Below, piece after piece: positions 1 through 8,790 of a stretch of DNA of 64,000 nt (positions within the stretch are counted from its first letter, which is position 1; each line of letters opens with the position of its first letter). Under the pieces are notes generated by a model. That model was not told the DNA's origin. It made no database searches and was given only the letters and a program-made list of their open reading frames with translations. The translations under genes and the position numbers were made by a program. Source of the stretch: Chitinophagaceae bacterium UBA4407 (lineage in GTDB: Bacteria > Bacteroidota > Bacteroidia > Chitinophagales > Chitinophagaceae); contig DGQT01000027.1 of NCBI GenBank assembly GCA_002390845.1, positions 1 to 64,000 on the forward strand. The letters are read 5' to 3'.

Positions 1-1071
1 GAGCGTATCAGCCGTATCATGCAAATGTTTGCCAACAAACAGAACCCGATTCCAGAAATAGAGGCAGGTGATATTGGAGCAGCAGTTGGCTTTAAAGAGA
101 TTAAAACAGGTGATACTTTGTGTGATGAAAATCATCCGATCGTACTCGAAAACATGTTTATTCCAGAACCTGTAATCTCTGTTGCTGTAGAACCTAAAAC
201 ACAGGCTGACGTTGATAAAATGGGTATGGCAATTGCCAAGCTGGTGGAGGAAGATCCAACATTACGCGTAAGAACAGATGAAGAAACCGGCCAGACCATT
301 TTAAGTGGAATGGGTGAGTTGCACCTTGAGATCATCGTTGACCGTATGAAGCGTGAGTTTAAAGTAGAGATCAACCAGGGTAATCCGCAGGTGGCTTATA
401 AAGAAGCATTTAATATTACCATTACACACCGTGAAGTGTTGAAAAAACAAACCGGTGGTCGTGGTAAGTTTGCCGATATACAGTTCGATCTTGGCCCTGC
501 TGATGCAGAATGGCTGGCAGCAAACCCTAAGGAGCATTACCAGTTTGTAAACAATCTTTTTGGCGGATCAATTCCCCGCGAATTTGTTCCTGCGATTGAG
601 AAAGGTTTTAAATTGGCAATGACAACCGGCGTGCTCGCAGGCTATCCTGTAGATAACATGAAGGTTCGTGTATTCGATGGTAGCTTCCACGCAGTTGACT
701 CTGATGCGATGAGTTTTGAACTTTGTGCAAGAGGCGGTTACCGCGAAGCTGCACGTAAAGCAAAACCTGTTTTACTGGAGCCGATCATGAAAGTAGAAGT
801 AGTTACGCCAGATCAATACATGGGTGATGTTACTGGTGATCTTAACCGTCGCCGTGGTATGCTGGAAGGCATGGATACCCGTGGTAATGCACAGGTAATT
901 AAAGCTAAGGTTCCATTGAGTGAAATGTTCGGTTATGTTACGCAGCTGCGTTCACTTTCCAGTGGCCGTGCAACTTCAACGATGGAGTTCTCACACTACA
1001 ATCCTGCACCAAACAATATTTCGGAAGAAGTAATTGCAAAGCAGAAAGGCAAAGTGAAGATAGAAGACTAA
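1..1071 (+). CDS. fusA: Elongation factor G, C-terminal part (5' end outside window)
   Basis: The reading frame is open from the first base and ends at TAA 1069-1071, so this is the last 356 residues of a protein of about 700. EF-G is the GTPase that drives ribosome translocation in the cytosol. The visible part covers the end of domain II and domains III, IV and V: GMGELHLEI marks domain III, GGRGKFADIQ begins domain IV, GSFHAVDSD lies in its tip region, and VVTPDQYMGDVTGDLNRRRG is the domain V signature. The GTPase domain is outside the window. A strong terminator follows 40 bases downstream. Identification is by long stretches of near-invariant EF-G sequence; no defects are seen. Confidence 0.97.
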   Translation, partial: ERISRIMQMFANKQNPIPEIEAGDIGAAVGFKEIKTGDTLCDENHPIVLENMFIPEPVISVAVEPKTQADVDKMGMAIAKLVEEDPTLRVRTDEETGQTILSGMGELHLEIIVDRMKREFKVEINQGNPQVAYKEAFNITITHREVLKKQTGGRGKFADIQFDLGPADAEWLAANPKEHYQFVNNLFGGSIPREFVPAIEKGFKLAMTTGVLAGYPVDNMKVRVFDGSFHAVDSDAMSFELCARGGYREAARKAKPVLLEPIMKVEVVTPDQYMGDVTGDLNRRRGMLEGMDTRGNAQVIKAKVPLSEMFGYVTQLRSLSSGRATSTMEFSHYNPAPNNISEEVIAKQKGKVKIED

Positions 1072-1108
1072 TAACCCTCTAATCTCCCTGAAGGGAGACT
1101 TAAAATAC

Positions 1109-1145
1109 AAAACCCCGTTCATTGAAAAATGAGCGGGGTTTTTAT
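1109..1145 (+). terminator. Intrinsic terminator after fusA
   Basis: AAACCCCG and CGGGGTTT arms are extended inward by TTCATT / AATGAG around a short A-rich loop and followed by a T-rich run. It lies 40 bases after the fusA stop and ends that transcript. Confidence 0.85.
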
Positions 1146-1155
1146 TTATGTGATA

Positions 1156-1370
1156 TTTTTTTTGAGCCATGGGCCAGGAATACTATGAAGCTTTTCTTGC
1201 GTCGCACACTTGTGCAGTTAAAATAATGGTGAGCAGTGAACAACGAACAGTGAATAGCGAACAAAACACTATTTGCCTATTGCCTCTTTGCCTTGCTGCC
1301 TGTTTTTCCGAACGTACAAGTGAGTGACACAACAGGCGATGCCATAAAAAACTATAGTTCGGCTCCGCTC
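1156..1370. repeat. Dispersed palindromic element, copy 1 (both arms)
   Basis: The left outer end TTTTTTTGAGCC is at about 1156. Left inner arm TTGCGTCGCACACTTGT is at 1197-1213. The right inner arm at 1314-1333 is the variant GTACAAGTGAGTGACACAAC. The interior has low-complexity GAACAGTGAA-like units followed by TTGCCTatTGCCTc units. It fills most of the 400-base gap between fusA and the metalloprotease gene; no gene is seen in the gap. Confidence 0.85.
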
Positions 1371-1470
1371 ACTACCAAGCTCAATAAAAGAATCAAAATA
1401 ATGTACAGTAAAAACTAAAATTATTCATTAATAATACTTTGTATTTTGTGTGTTCATTAAAATTCATTTT

Positions 1471-3891
1471 ATGAAACGCTTTGTCTTGATCTTCTTTTTC
1501 GTTCCACTTTTTGTAAAAGCACAAACAACAAATGCCATTGAAGAAAAAACAAAGCACATGAAACCCTATACCGGTTTCTTTAATTTTTATTGGGATGACA
1601 GTACCGGGAAAATATGGCTGCAGATCAATAAACTTGACACAGAAATATTGTATCAAACGTCTTTACCTGCCGGCTTAGGTTCGAACGATGTGGGGCTCGA
1701 CAGAGGCATTAATGGTACTACGTACATTGTAAAATTGAGTCGCGTGGGTAATAAGGTTTTAATGATTGAACCCAACTACGCTTATCGTGCAGTTAGTGGC
1801 GATGCCGCAGAAAAAAGGGCAGTAGAACAATCATTTGCACAATCAACAATCTGGGGTTTTACAATCGCCGCAGAGAACAATGGAACCCTGCTGGTTGATG
1901 CTACCGATTTTTTATTGCGTGATGCCTTGCAGGTTTCCAACCGCCTGCAAAGCAGCAACCAGGGCAGTTACGGTGTTGACGTATCACGCAGTGCAATGTA
2001 TTTGCCGCGAACAAAAGATTTTCCGCTTAATACGGAATTCGAAACAACAATCACATTTGTAAACAGGGATGGCAAGCCCGGAAATTATGTTAGTAGTGTT
2101 ACACCTGCCCCTGATGCAATCACTTTGCGTATGCATCATTCCTTTGCACAGTTGCCCGATAACAATTATCAGCCCAGGTTATACGATGCACGTTCGCCAT
2201 TTATTCCTAATTCTTATTTCGATTACAGCACGCCGGTAACAGAACCCATTCAGAAAAACTTTATTATCCGTCATCGTCTTGAGAAAAAAGATCCAACTGC
2301 TGCAATGAGTGAGCCTGTTAAACCAATTATCTATTACCTGGATAACGGAACACCGGAACCCATCCGCAGTGCTTTATTAGAAGGCGCGCAATGGTGGAAC
2401 CAGGCTTTTCAAGAAGCAGGGTATATCAATGCTTTCCAGGTAAAAATTTTACCCGAAGATGCAGACCCGATGGATCTGCGTTATAACATGATCAACTGGG
2501 TACACCGTTCTACAAGAGGATGGAGTTTTGGCGATGCGGTAGTTGATCCGCGCACAGGCGAAATAATAAAAGGCAATGTAACATTGGGTTCATTGCGGGT
2601 ACGGCAGGATTACCTGATTGCACAAGGCTTGCTTGCATCATTTGAGAATGATGAATTGCCCACTGATAATAAAATGTTGCAGATGGCTTTACAACGTTTA
2701 AAACAATTGGCAGCACATGAAGTAGGCCACACGCTTGGTTTGATGCACAATTATATTTCCAGTTCACAAAACAGGGCAAGTGTAATGGATTACCCGCATC
2801 CCGTAGTTACATTAAATGCAAACGGTGAAATTGATTTAACCAATGCTTATACAAACGGAATTGGCGACTGGGATAAAGTAAGTATCGCATACGGATACCA
2901 GGACTTTCCTAAAGCAACGAATGAAGCAGATGCTTTAAATAAAATATTAACCGATGCTGCAAAGAACGGGCTCACTTTTATTTCAGACCGCGATGCCCGC
3001 GACCCTGGCGGGCTGCATCCCAATGCGCACCTTTGGGATAATGGAAAAGATCCTGTAAGTGGTTTGAAAGATGTAATGAAAATACGTGCAAAAGCATTGG
3101 CCCAATTTGGTGAGAATAATATACGCAAAGGAACACCAATGGCCATGCTGGAGGATGTACTGGTACCTGTTTACCTTTTTCACCGCTACCAGGTAGAAGC
3201 TGTTACAAAAGAAATTGGCGGCATGTATTATACTTACGCTATAAAAGGCGATGGGCAAACGGTAACAAAACCCGTAACAAAAGAAGAACAAATGAATGCA
3301 TTGAATGCTGTAATGGATTGCATTGATCCTAAAGTTTTAGCGCTGCCTGAAAGCGTTATTAAATTGATTCCACCACGCCCTGCCGGGTATGATTATACAA
3401 GGGAGTTGTTCAATAGAAGAACAGGTCTTGCATTCGATCCTTTGGCTGCTGCGGAAACCGCAGCCGATTTGCCGTTATCTTTTTTATTCAACACAAGCCG
3501 CCTGAACAGGATGGTAGAATATCAAACAGAAAACAACGGGCTTGGTATTGATGATATGATCAATGCAATAACAGCTAAAACCTGGAAAGCCCCACGGTTA
3601 AAGGGCTTCGAGGGATTGATACAACTGCAGAACGAACAACTTGTACTTACTTATATATTGTCAGTATCTGTAAATGATGAAGCATCTTTTGCTACCAAAG
3701 CGCAAATGCTAAAATCGATAGAAGACATAAAGACCTTTGTAACTGCGCAGTTAAAAACAACAACTGACAGTACATACAAAGGCTATTTGCTGCTAACGTT
3801 GGAAAGAATTAAAGCACCCGAAAAAGCAAAGCCAACACTCCACGAAGCACCACCTCCGGGCTCGCCTATTGGATGTGATTTAGATTATTAG
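1471..3891 (+). CDS. Secreted zinc-dependent metalloprotease (DUF5117/DUF4953 type)
   Basis: This is a predicted exported zinc peptidase. Start ATG 1471 is preferred over an upstream GTG at 1450 because it gives a clean signal peptide, MKRFVLIFFFVPLFVKAQ. The catalytic signature AAHEVGHTLGLMHN (two zinc His, Glu base, third His) is followed by a Met-turn-like SVMDYP segment, as in metzincins. The length of 806 residues and the flanking regions fit the large Bacteroidota family carrying DUF5117/DUF5118 upstream and DUF4953 around the active site. It is a monocistronic gene; substrate and physiological role are unknown. No T9SS tail is visible, so it is probably periplasmic or outer-membrane associated. 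Confidence 0.85.
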   Translation: MKRFVLIFFFVPLFVKAQTTNAIEEKTKHMKPYTGFFNFYWDDSTGKIWLQINKLDTEILYQTSLPAGLGSNDVGLDRGINGTTYIVKLSRVGNKVLMIEPNYAYRAVSGDAAEKRAVEQSFAQSTIWGFTIAAENNGTLLVDATDFLLRDALQVSNRLQSSNQGSYGVDVSRSAMYLPRTKDFPLNTEFETTITFVNRDGKPGNYVSSVTPAPDAITLRMHHSFAQLPDNNYQPRLYDARSPFIPNSYFDYSTPVTEPIQKNFIIRHRLEKKDPTAAMSEPVKPIIYYLDNGTPEPIRSALLEGAQWWNQAFQEAGYINAFQVKILPEDADPMDLRYNMINWVHRSTRGWSFGDAVVDPRTGEIIKGNVTLGSLRVRQDYLIAQGLLASFENDELPTDNKMLQMALQRLKQLAAHEVGHTLGLMHNYISSSQNRASVMDYPHPVVTLNANGEIDLTNAYTNGIGDWDKVSIAYGYQDFPKATNEADALNKILTDAAKNGLTFISDRDARDPGGLHPNAHLWDNGKDPVSGLKDVMKIRAKALAQFGENNIRKGTPMAMLEDVLVPVYLFHRYQVEAVTKEIGGMYYTYAIKGDGQTVTKPVTKEEQMNALNAVMDCIDPKVLALPESVIKLIPPRPAGYDYTRELFNRRTGLAFDPLAAAETAADLPLSFLFNTSRLNRMVEYQTENNGLGIDDMINAITAKTWKAPRLKGFEGLIQLQNEQLVLTYILSVSVNDEASFATKAQMLKSIEDIKTFVTAQLKTTTDSTYKGYLLLTLERIKAPEKAKPTLHEAPPPGSPIGCDLDY

Positions 3892-3897
3892 GTATGA

Positions 3898-4116
3898 TAT
3901 TTTTTTGGGCCAGGCAATTGTTTTTCATGTTGATCTTCGTTGCGTCGCAATACGTTCATCGGTTGGATCATGAATGAAGCGTTTGCAAATGTCGCCAAAA
4001 GATATGCAGTCAAAGTGATTGCGACGCAACGATGCTGCTATGAAATACAGGTGTTGGTATCATAAAATAAAATATCCTTTTCCCGAACCCATGTTAAATG
4101 AAGGCTGGGGATTATT
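3898..4116. repeat. Palindromic element copy 2; direct-repeat copy A
   Basis: The left outer end TTTTTTTGGGCCAGGC is at about 3900. The inner arms are of a subfamily, CGTTGCGTCGCAATACGTTC (from 3938) and GATTGCGACGCAACGATGC (from about 4018). The stretch 3938-4116 is about 90 per cent identical to 5723-5898 in the same orientation. Its right end includes the stop codon of the neighbouring minus-strand gene (4112-4114). Confidence 0.85.
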
Positions 4117-5629
4117 GTTTTAAGAATTGCGTTCTTTGAATATCGTTACCGGTAATCATCAATACGTAATACATGCCTTTACTTAATGATGAAATATTAA
4201 TACCTGCAAGGCCATTATCCTGATTTTTACTTACCGTATTACTATAGATTATTTTGCCCGACATATCTGTAATTCTAAGCTCCGCTTTATTGTCGTTCTG
4301 CATTTTGTATAAAACAAATAACTGATCTTTTGCAGGATTGGGATACACTTTTATTGAACCTGTATAAGCCGTAAGTGCTACAGGCACTATTTTAGAATAG
4401 GTATATGATCCATCCTTATCAAATATTTTTAAGCGGTAATAGATTTTATCCGATGTTATTTTTTCAATATTTTCTGCATACTCATACGAGCTGATACCTG
4501 CGGTACTTCGGGCTGATATATCGCCAAGACTTGTAAAGTCTGCACCATTAAAGCTGCGTTGTACCGTGAAGTGTGAACTGTTTATTTCGTTAACAGCCTG
4601 CCAGTATAAGTGAACTTTATTATTATTTTTGGTTGCGTTAAACAAAAGCAATTTTAGTGGTAACAGGCAGGATGCAGAATAGGAATAAGTTTCCCTGTTA
4701 CTATTCACCCAGTTATTTATTGTAGTAGACCAATACTGGGCAACATGTTGGTTAATGGTTCCGTCATTATTATTTTTATAAGTGTTCTGGTTGTATTTTT
4801 CAAAATCAAACCCGTCCCATATTTCACCTGAAACATTGCTTACAAAACCGTAATTGTCATACGAATTGGTGTATTGCCAGTGATTAACCCATTGGTTTGC
4901 TTGCCAGTCCTGGTTTATGTAAAAAAATAACTTACCTGTACCCGCATAGGTATATACAAATTGCGTATTGAATTGCCACAAGCCTGTGCTCTGATTCCAC
5001 AAAGATGTAATGGCTGTATCAATCGTTTTTCGGGTATTATAAATAAATGATTTTTTTGAATAATTATTCCACGAAGTTGTAGTGTTATTCCAGTTTTGAT
5101 TAATTGTTTGCTCAAGGGCACCATCACTATTATGAATGTTTATGCTAAGTGAATTATTTTGAAAAGGGATATCATTGTATGAAAGTTGTGTCAATACAGA
5201 ATCAATATAGCCATAAGTATCATATGTATAACTGGTAGCTGTGTAATTGCTCCAATGGTCTAAAGACCAGGTTTGAACCACTGTGTTCAGGGTTTTAAAA
5301 GAAACATCATAAGCATAGGTTTGCCTGTAATTATTAATCCACGAATTATTCAACCAAAGCTGGGTTAAAATTTCACTTACATAATCTCCACTTACATAGC
5401 TATACATACTGATTGTATGATCTGCCCATTTACTTGTTGCAACATCCCAGTTCTGGTTTAGTGCAGTTTTTAATCTGCAATCTCCATCATAATTATTGAT
5501 TATTCTTGAATGGTTTTGCCAGGTAGTGCCATCCCATATTGCATTAACAAGTGTATCGGGTTTTGAACTTTGAGCAATAAGGTTTCCTGCATTAATAACC
5601 ACAAAAATGGTAAGGACTAAATGTTTCAT
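4112..5629 (-). CDS. T9SS-secreted repeat protein with sorting tail
   Basis: The 505-residue protein has a signal peptide (MKHLVLTIFVVINAGNLIAQ). About eight loosely conserved units of roughly 40 residues rich in Trp, Asn and Tyr follow, of the form W..W..N....Y.Y.. (about residues 28-330). Next come a fibronectin-like stretch (VHLYWQAVNEINSSHFTVQR) and a C-terminal type A sorting domain beginning IKVYPNPAKDQL. The tail predicts secretion by T9SS with cleavage of the tail at the surface. The function of the Trp/Asn repeats is not recognised; surface adhesion is only a guess. The gene is bracketed by direct repeats of about 180 bases. Confidence 0.85.
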   Translation of the reverse strand: MKHLVLTIFVVINAGNLIAQSSKPDTLVNAIWDGTTWQNHSRIINNYDGDCRLKTALNQNWDVATSKWADHTISMYSYVSGDYVSEILTQLWLNNSWINNYRQTYAYDVSFKTLNTVVQTWSLDHWSNYTATSYTYDTYGYIDSVLTQLSYNDIPFQNNSLSINIHNSDGALEQTINQNWNNTTTSWNNYSKKSFIYNTRKTIDTAITSLWNQSTGLWQFNTQFVYTYAGTGKLFFYINQDWQANQWVNHWQYTNSYDNYGFVSNVSGEIWDGFDFEKYNQNTYKNNNDGTINQHVAQYWSTTINNWVNSNRETYSYSASCLLPLKLLLFNATKNNNKVHLYWQAVNEINSSHFTVQRSFNGADFTSLGDISARSTAGISSYEYAENIEKITSDKIYYRLKIFDKDGSYTYSKIVPVALTAYTGSIKVYPNPAKDQLFVLYKMQNDNKAELRITDMSGKIIYSNTVSKNQDNGLAGINISSLSKGMYYVLMITGNDIQRTQFLKQ

Positions 5630-5715
5630 TGAAATGGGTTAATGAATACTAATATAACACGAGTTCGGGATAAGCAATAAAGTAATTTTTTGTCACCAGC
5701 TTTTTGTTCATTGGT

Positions 5716-5898
5716 TAAGCATCGTTGCGTCGCAATACGTTCATCGTTCGGATCATGAATGAAGCGTTTGCAAACGTCGCCAAAAGATATGCAGACAAAG
5801 TGATTGCGACGCAACGATGCTGCTATGAAATACAGGTGCTGGTATCATAAAAAATATCCTTATCCCGAACTCATGTTAAATCAAGACTGGAGGTTATT
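5716..5898. repeat. Palindromic element copy 3; direct-repeat copy B
   Basis: Nearly the same sequence as 3938-4116, in the same orientation, 94 bases upstream of the T9SS gene it brackets. The arms are CGTTGCGTCGCAATACGTTC at 5723 and GATTGCGACGCAACGATGC near 5802. It occupies most of the 350-base divergent gap 5630-5980; no gene is seen there. Confidence 0.85.
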
Positions 5899-5980
5899 CT
5901 TTAGCCCGGCTTTAAAAAAAATGTTTATGAAGTGTAGAAATTAGAATAATCCGTATTTTATTTATTTGTAAGTTCGGCTG

Positions 5981-6937
5981 ATGAAATATTTCTTTTCTAC
6001 GGTTGCCATATTAGCCCAGGGATTATATGCAGCCGCACAAAACACTCCGGAGCAAAAGAACTTTACAGCTTACACAACTAGGATTCCAGAGTCTGCAGTT
6101 AGTTTTAAAATGATGCCCGTACCTGCGGGTAATTTTTTAATGGGCAGCAATGCAAATGATAAAGCCCGTAAACCCGATGAAGGCCCGCAACAGAAAGTGA
6201 ATATTGCTGCATTCTGGATGGGCGAACATGAAGTTACTTACGATGAGTTTGTGTTGTATTACGAAGATGCTGCAATCTCTGTAAACTCTGATGTGGATGC
6301 TGTTACACGACCGACACCACAATACATTGATTTTAGTTTGGGCATGGGTAAACAGGGCGGGTTTCCGGTAAACAGCTTGAGCCAGCACAGTGCCTTGATG
6401 TACTGCAAATGGCTTTATAAAAAAACGGGGGTATTCTACCGGTTGCCTACTGAAGCAGAGTGGGAGTATGCCTGCCGGGCCGGCACAAATACCCGCTATT
6501 ATTTTGGCAACGACAGTTCGCTGCTTTCACAATATGCATGGTATGCGGGGAACAGTGAAAATAAATTTCAGAAAGTAATGCAGAAGAAACCCAATGCATG
6601 GGGATTGTTTGATATGCTGGGTAATGTAAGCGAATGGACATTGGATCAATATGATGAAAATTATTTCAGTACAATTGCTGCCAACACAACCGATCCTTTA
6701 ATACCACCCGCTTCAAGATATCCGAAAACAATACGTGGCGGCGGTTATGATGATGATGCAATTATGCTGCGCTGTGCGGCAAGAAATAAATCAGATGCAT
6801 CATGGAACAGAAGAGACCCTCAGATACCAAAAAGCAAATGGTGGTTAACCAATGCCAGTTCTGTGGGCTTTCGAATTGTGCGGCCTGTAAAACAGCCAAC
6901 TGCTGAAGAGGCTGAAGCATTTTATAAAAAGTATTGA
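5981..6937 (+). CDS. Formylglycine-generating-enzyme/SUMF1-like exported protein
   Basis: The 318-residue protein has a signal peptide (MKYFFSTVAILAQGLYAAAQ). A single FGE-sulfatase (SUMF1/EgtB/PvdO fold) domain follows: MMPVPAGNFLMGS near residue 45, WMGEHEVTYDEF, RLPTEAEWEYACRAG, GLFDMLGNVSEWT and the end motif SVGFRIVRP. Members include sulfatase-activating enzymes and many non-catalytic relatives; GldK of the gliding machinery shares the fold, but this protein lacks gldLMN neighbours and a lipobox. An 86-base gap separates it from the Gfo/Idh/MocA gene, so the two are probably co-transcribed. The exact reaction is not predictable. Confidence 0.8.
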   Translation: MKYFFSTVAILAQGLYAAAQNTPEQKNFTAYTTRIPESAVSFKMMPVPAGNFLMGSNANDKARKPDEGPQQKVNIAAFWMGEHEVTYDEFVLYYEDAAISVNSDVDAVTRPTPQYIDFSLGMGKQGGFPVNSLSQHSALMYCKWLYKKTGVFYRLPTEAEWEYACRAGTNTRYYFGNDSSLLSQYAWYAGNSENKFQKVMQKKPNAWGLFDMLGNVSEWTLDQYDENYFSTIAANTTDPLIPPASRYPKTIRGGGYDDDAIMLRCAARNKSDASWNRRDPQIPKSKWWLTNASSVGFRIVRPVKQPTAEEAEAFYKKY

Positions 6938-7023
6938 AACAACTAAAACATTTGCAATTAACTTGCAAGCAGATTCATAACTAATAATTTAATTTTCATC
7001 ATTTATAATTTAAACAATCTAAC

Positions 7024-8352
7024 ATGCACGCTGATAAAAAATCATCCAGAAGGCATTTTGTGAAACAAACATCCATGCTTGCCGGTGGCCTGATGGCTGC
7101 TCCCATTCTTTCAAGGGCTAACTTTTTTTCCGGCTCTTCAGATACTATAAAAATTGCGCTGATCGGTTGCGGAGGTCGTGGTACAGGAGCAGCTTCGCAG
7201 GCATTGATGAGCAAACAGAATGTAAAACTGGTTGCAATGGCAGATGCATTCCGAGACCGTTTGGATGGCTGTCTTAAAGAGCTTTTATCTGATGAAATTA
7301 CTGATGGTAAAGGAAGCCTGCGCGATAAAATTGATGTGCCCGAAGAAAGAAAATTCACCGGTTTTGATGCGTATGCAAAAGCCATTGCATTGGCAGATGT
7401 GGTAATACTTACAACGCCTCCCGGCTTTCGCCCCATTCACTTTGAAGAGGCTGTAAAACAAGGCAAACATATATTTATGGAGAAGCCCGTGGCAACAGAT
7501 CCTGTTGGTATAAGAAAAGTATTGGCTGCTGCCGAAGTTGCCAAACAAAAGAAACTGAATGTTGTGGTTGGGTTGCAGCGCAGGTATCAGAATTCTTACC
7601 GCGAAATGTTTCAGAGAAAAGATATGATTGGTGATATTACTTCTGCACAGGCATGGTGGAATAACGATGGCGTATGGGTAAGGCCACGCACACCACAACA
7701 AACCGAAATGGAATACCAGATGCGCAACTGGTATTATTTCGTGTGGCTTTGCGGCGATCATATTTGCGAGCAGCACATCCATAATATTGATGTGATCAAC
7801 TGGTTTAAAGATGGCTTTCCTGTTAAGGCACAAGGCATGGGTGGCAGACAGGTACGTAAAGGAAAAGATAACGGCGAAATATTCGATCACCATTATGTGG
7901 AATATACCTATGCCGATGGTTCTATTTTAAACAGCCAGTGTCGCCATATTCCGGGTACCATGAGCCGGGTTGATGAATACCTGGTAGGGACCAAAGGCAC
8001 CATAAAATGTGATGCCGGAACTATTGCAGACCATAAAGGAAATGTATTGTACCAGTTTAATCTTAAAACAGAAAATAACCCATACCAGACAGAACATGAT
8101 GAATTGTTTGCAGCAATAGCAAAAGGCGAATATAAATTCTGGGATGCAGAACGTGGTGCAAAGAGCACCATGACTTCTATACTTGGCCGCCTTGCAACAT
8201 ACAGCGGGCAGGTAATTGAGTGGGATAAAGCCATTAATCTGAATCTTGATTTACACCCAACCACTTATACATGGGATACGGTGCCACCGCTGGTTCCAAA
8301 TGCCGATGGGTTCTATCCTGTAGCCGTTCCCGGTGTTACAAAATATGTTTAA
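7024..8352 (+). CDS. Tat-exported Gfo/Idh/MocA family oxidoreductase
   Basis: The 442-residue predicted NAD(P)-dependent sugar or inositol dehydrogenase has a twin-arginine leader (SRRHFVKQT, then a hydrophobic stretch). The Rossmann motif IALIGCGGRGTGAA and the family motif EKPVATDP (Lys-Pro of the EKP signature) follow. Twin-arginine export is typical of Bacteroidota members, which travel folded with their cofactor to the periplasm. It lies directly downstream of the SUMF1-like gene and ends before a clear terminator. The substrate is unknown. Confidence 0.88.
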   Translation: MHADKKSSRRHFVKQTSMLAGGLMAAPILSRANFFSGSSDTIKIALIGCGGRGTGAASQALMSKQNVKLVAMADAFRDRLDGCLKELLSDEITDGKGSLRDKIDVPEERKFTGFDAYAKAIALADVVILTTPPGFRPIHFEEAVKQGKHIFMEKPVATDPVGIRKVLAAAEVAKQKKLNVVVGLQRRYQNSYREMFQRKDMIGDITSAQAWWNNDGVWVRPRTPQQTEMEYQMRNWYYFVWLCGDHICEQHIHNIDVINWFKDGFPVKAQGMGGRQVRKGKDNGEIFDHHYVEYTYADGSILNSQCRHIPGTMSRVDEYLVGTKGTIKCDAGTIADHKGNVLYQFNLKTENNPYQTEHDELFAAIAKGEYKFWDAERGAKSTMTSILGRLATYSGQVIEWDKAINLNLDLHPTTYTWDTVPPLVPNADGFYPVAVPGVTKYV

Positions 8353-8370
8353 GTACAGATACAATTTATA

Positions 8371-8405
8371 CAAGCCGTTCTTTTTTAAGAGCGGCTTTTT
8401 TTATT
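8371..8405 (+). terminator. Intrinsic terminator after the oxidoreductase
   Basis: AAGCCGTTCTT / AAGAGCGGCTT arms with a TTTT loop are followed by a T run, 20 bases after the stop codon at 8352. Confidence 0.85.
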
Positions 8406-8428
8406 AAACCTAAATTTTGCAGTAGAAA

Positions 8429-8576
8429 TTTTTTTGAGCCCGGCAGTAGATTTTTATGGTATCTTTTCTTGCGTCGCACTCTTGTACAGTTGATTCTTCG
8501 GTCGACCGTTGTTCCGAACCTTCAAATGTGCGACGCAACAGAAGCTTATTTATAACCTGTTGCCGGGTACAAAATC
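8429..8576. repeat. Dispersed palindromic element, copy 4 (both arms)
   Basis: Outer end TTTTTTTGAGCCCGGC at 8429, left arm TTGCGTCGCACTCTTGTAC, interior with CGGTCGACCG, right arm near 8525-8540 (ATGTGCGACGCAAC), right outer end TGCCGGGTACAAAA. Confidence 0.85.
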
Positions 8577-8620
8577 TGTATTTTCTATACCAGATATAAG
8601 CCACTACCTGCCGTTAATAG

Positions 8621-8658
8621 TTTGCCATAATTATCCTCTGCGCACGAATATAATTTTG
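8621..8658 (+). promoter_or_regulatory. Possible Bacteroidota promoter for the 30-aa ORF
   Basis: TAATTTTG at 8651-8658 fits the -7 consensus TAnnTTTG. A TTTG lies at 8621-8624, but the 26-base spacer is longer than the usual 19-21, so only the -7 box is convincing. It is 22 bases before the small ORF. Confidence 0.35.
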
Positions 8659-8680
8659 ATGAGGAATTAAATATATCAGC

Positions 8681-8773
8681 ATGAAAAGAGAAAAAGAAAT
8701 ATTTAAAGACGGGTGGCTGCTGCTGGTAATCACCATTATTATTTTTATACTTTCATGGATCATGAGTATGTAA
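8681..8773 (+). CDS. Small 30-residue single-pass membrane protein
   Basis: ATG 8681 to TAA 8771-8773 encodes a charged N-terminus (MKREKEIFKDGW) and one hydrophobic helix (LLLVITIIIFILSWI). A TAnnTTTG box is 22 bases upstream, and a purine-rich GAGGAA is also present. It lies between a palindromic element and the convergent DUF481 gene. It resembles the many uncharacterised membrane miniproteins of bacteria; no family is recognised. It is supported only by composition and position, so it could be chance. Confidence 0.45.
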   Translation: MKREKEIFKDGWLLLVITIIIFILSWIMSM

Positions 8774-8790
8774 CTGTAGCAGTGAATAAT

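Noticed and set aside
5981..6937. SUMF1-like gene as gldK
   Set aside because: No lipobox and no gldL/gldM/gldN neighbours; only the fold is shared.
7285..7893. 202-codon antisense ORF in the oxidoreductase gene
   Set aside because: It is a shadow of a strongly conserved coding region on the plus strand.
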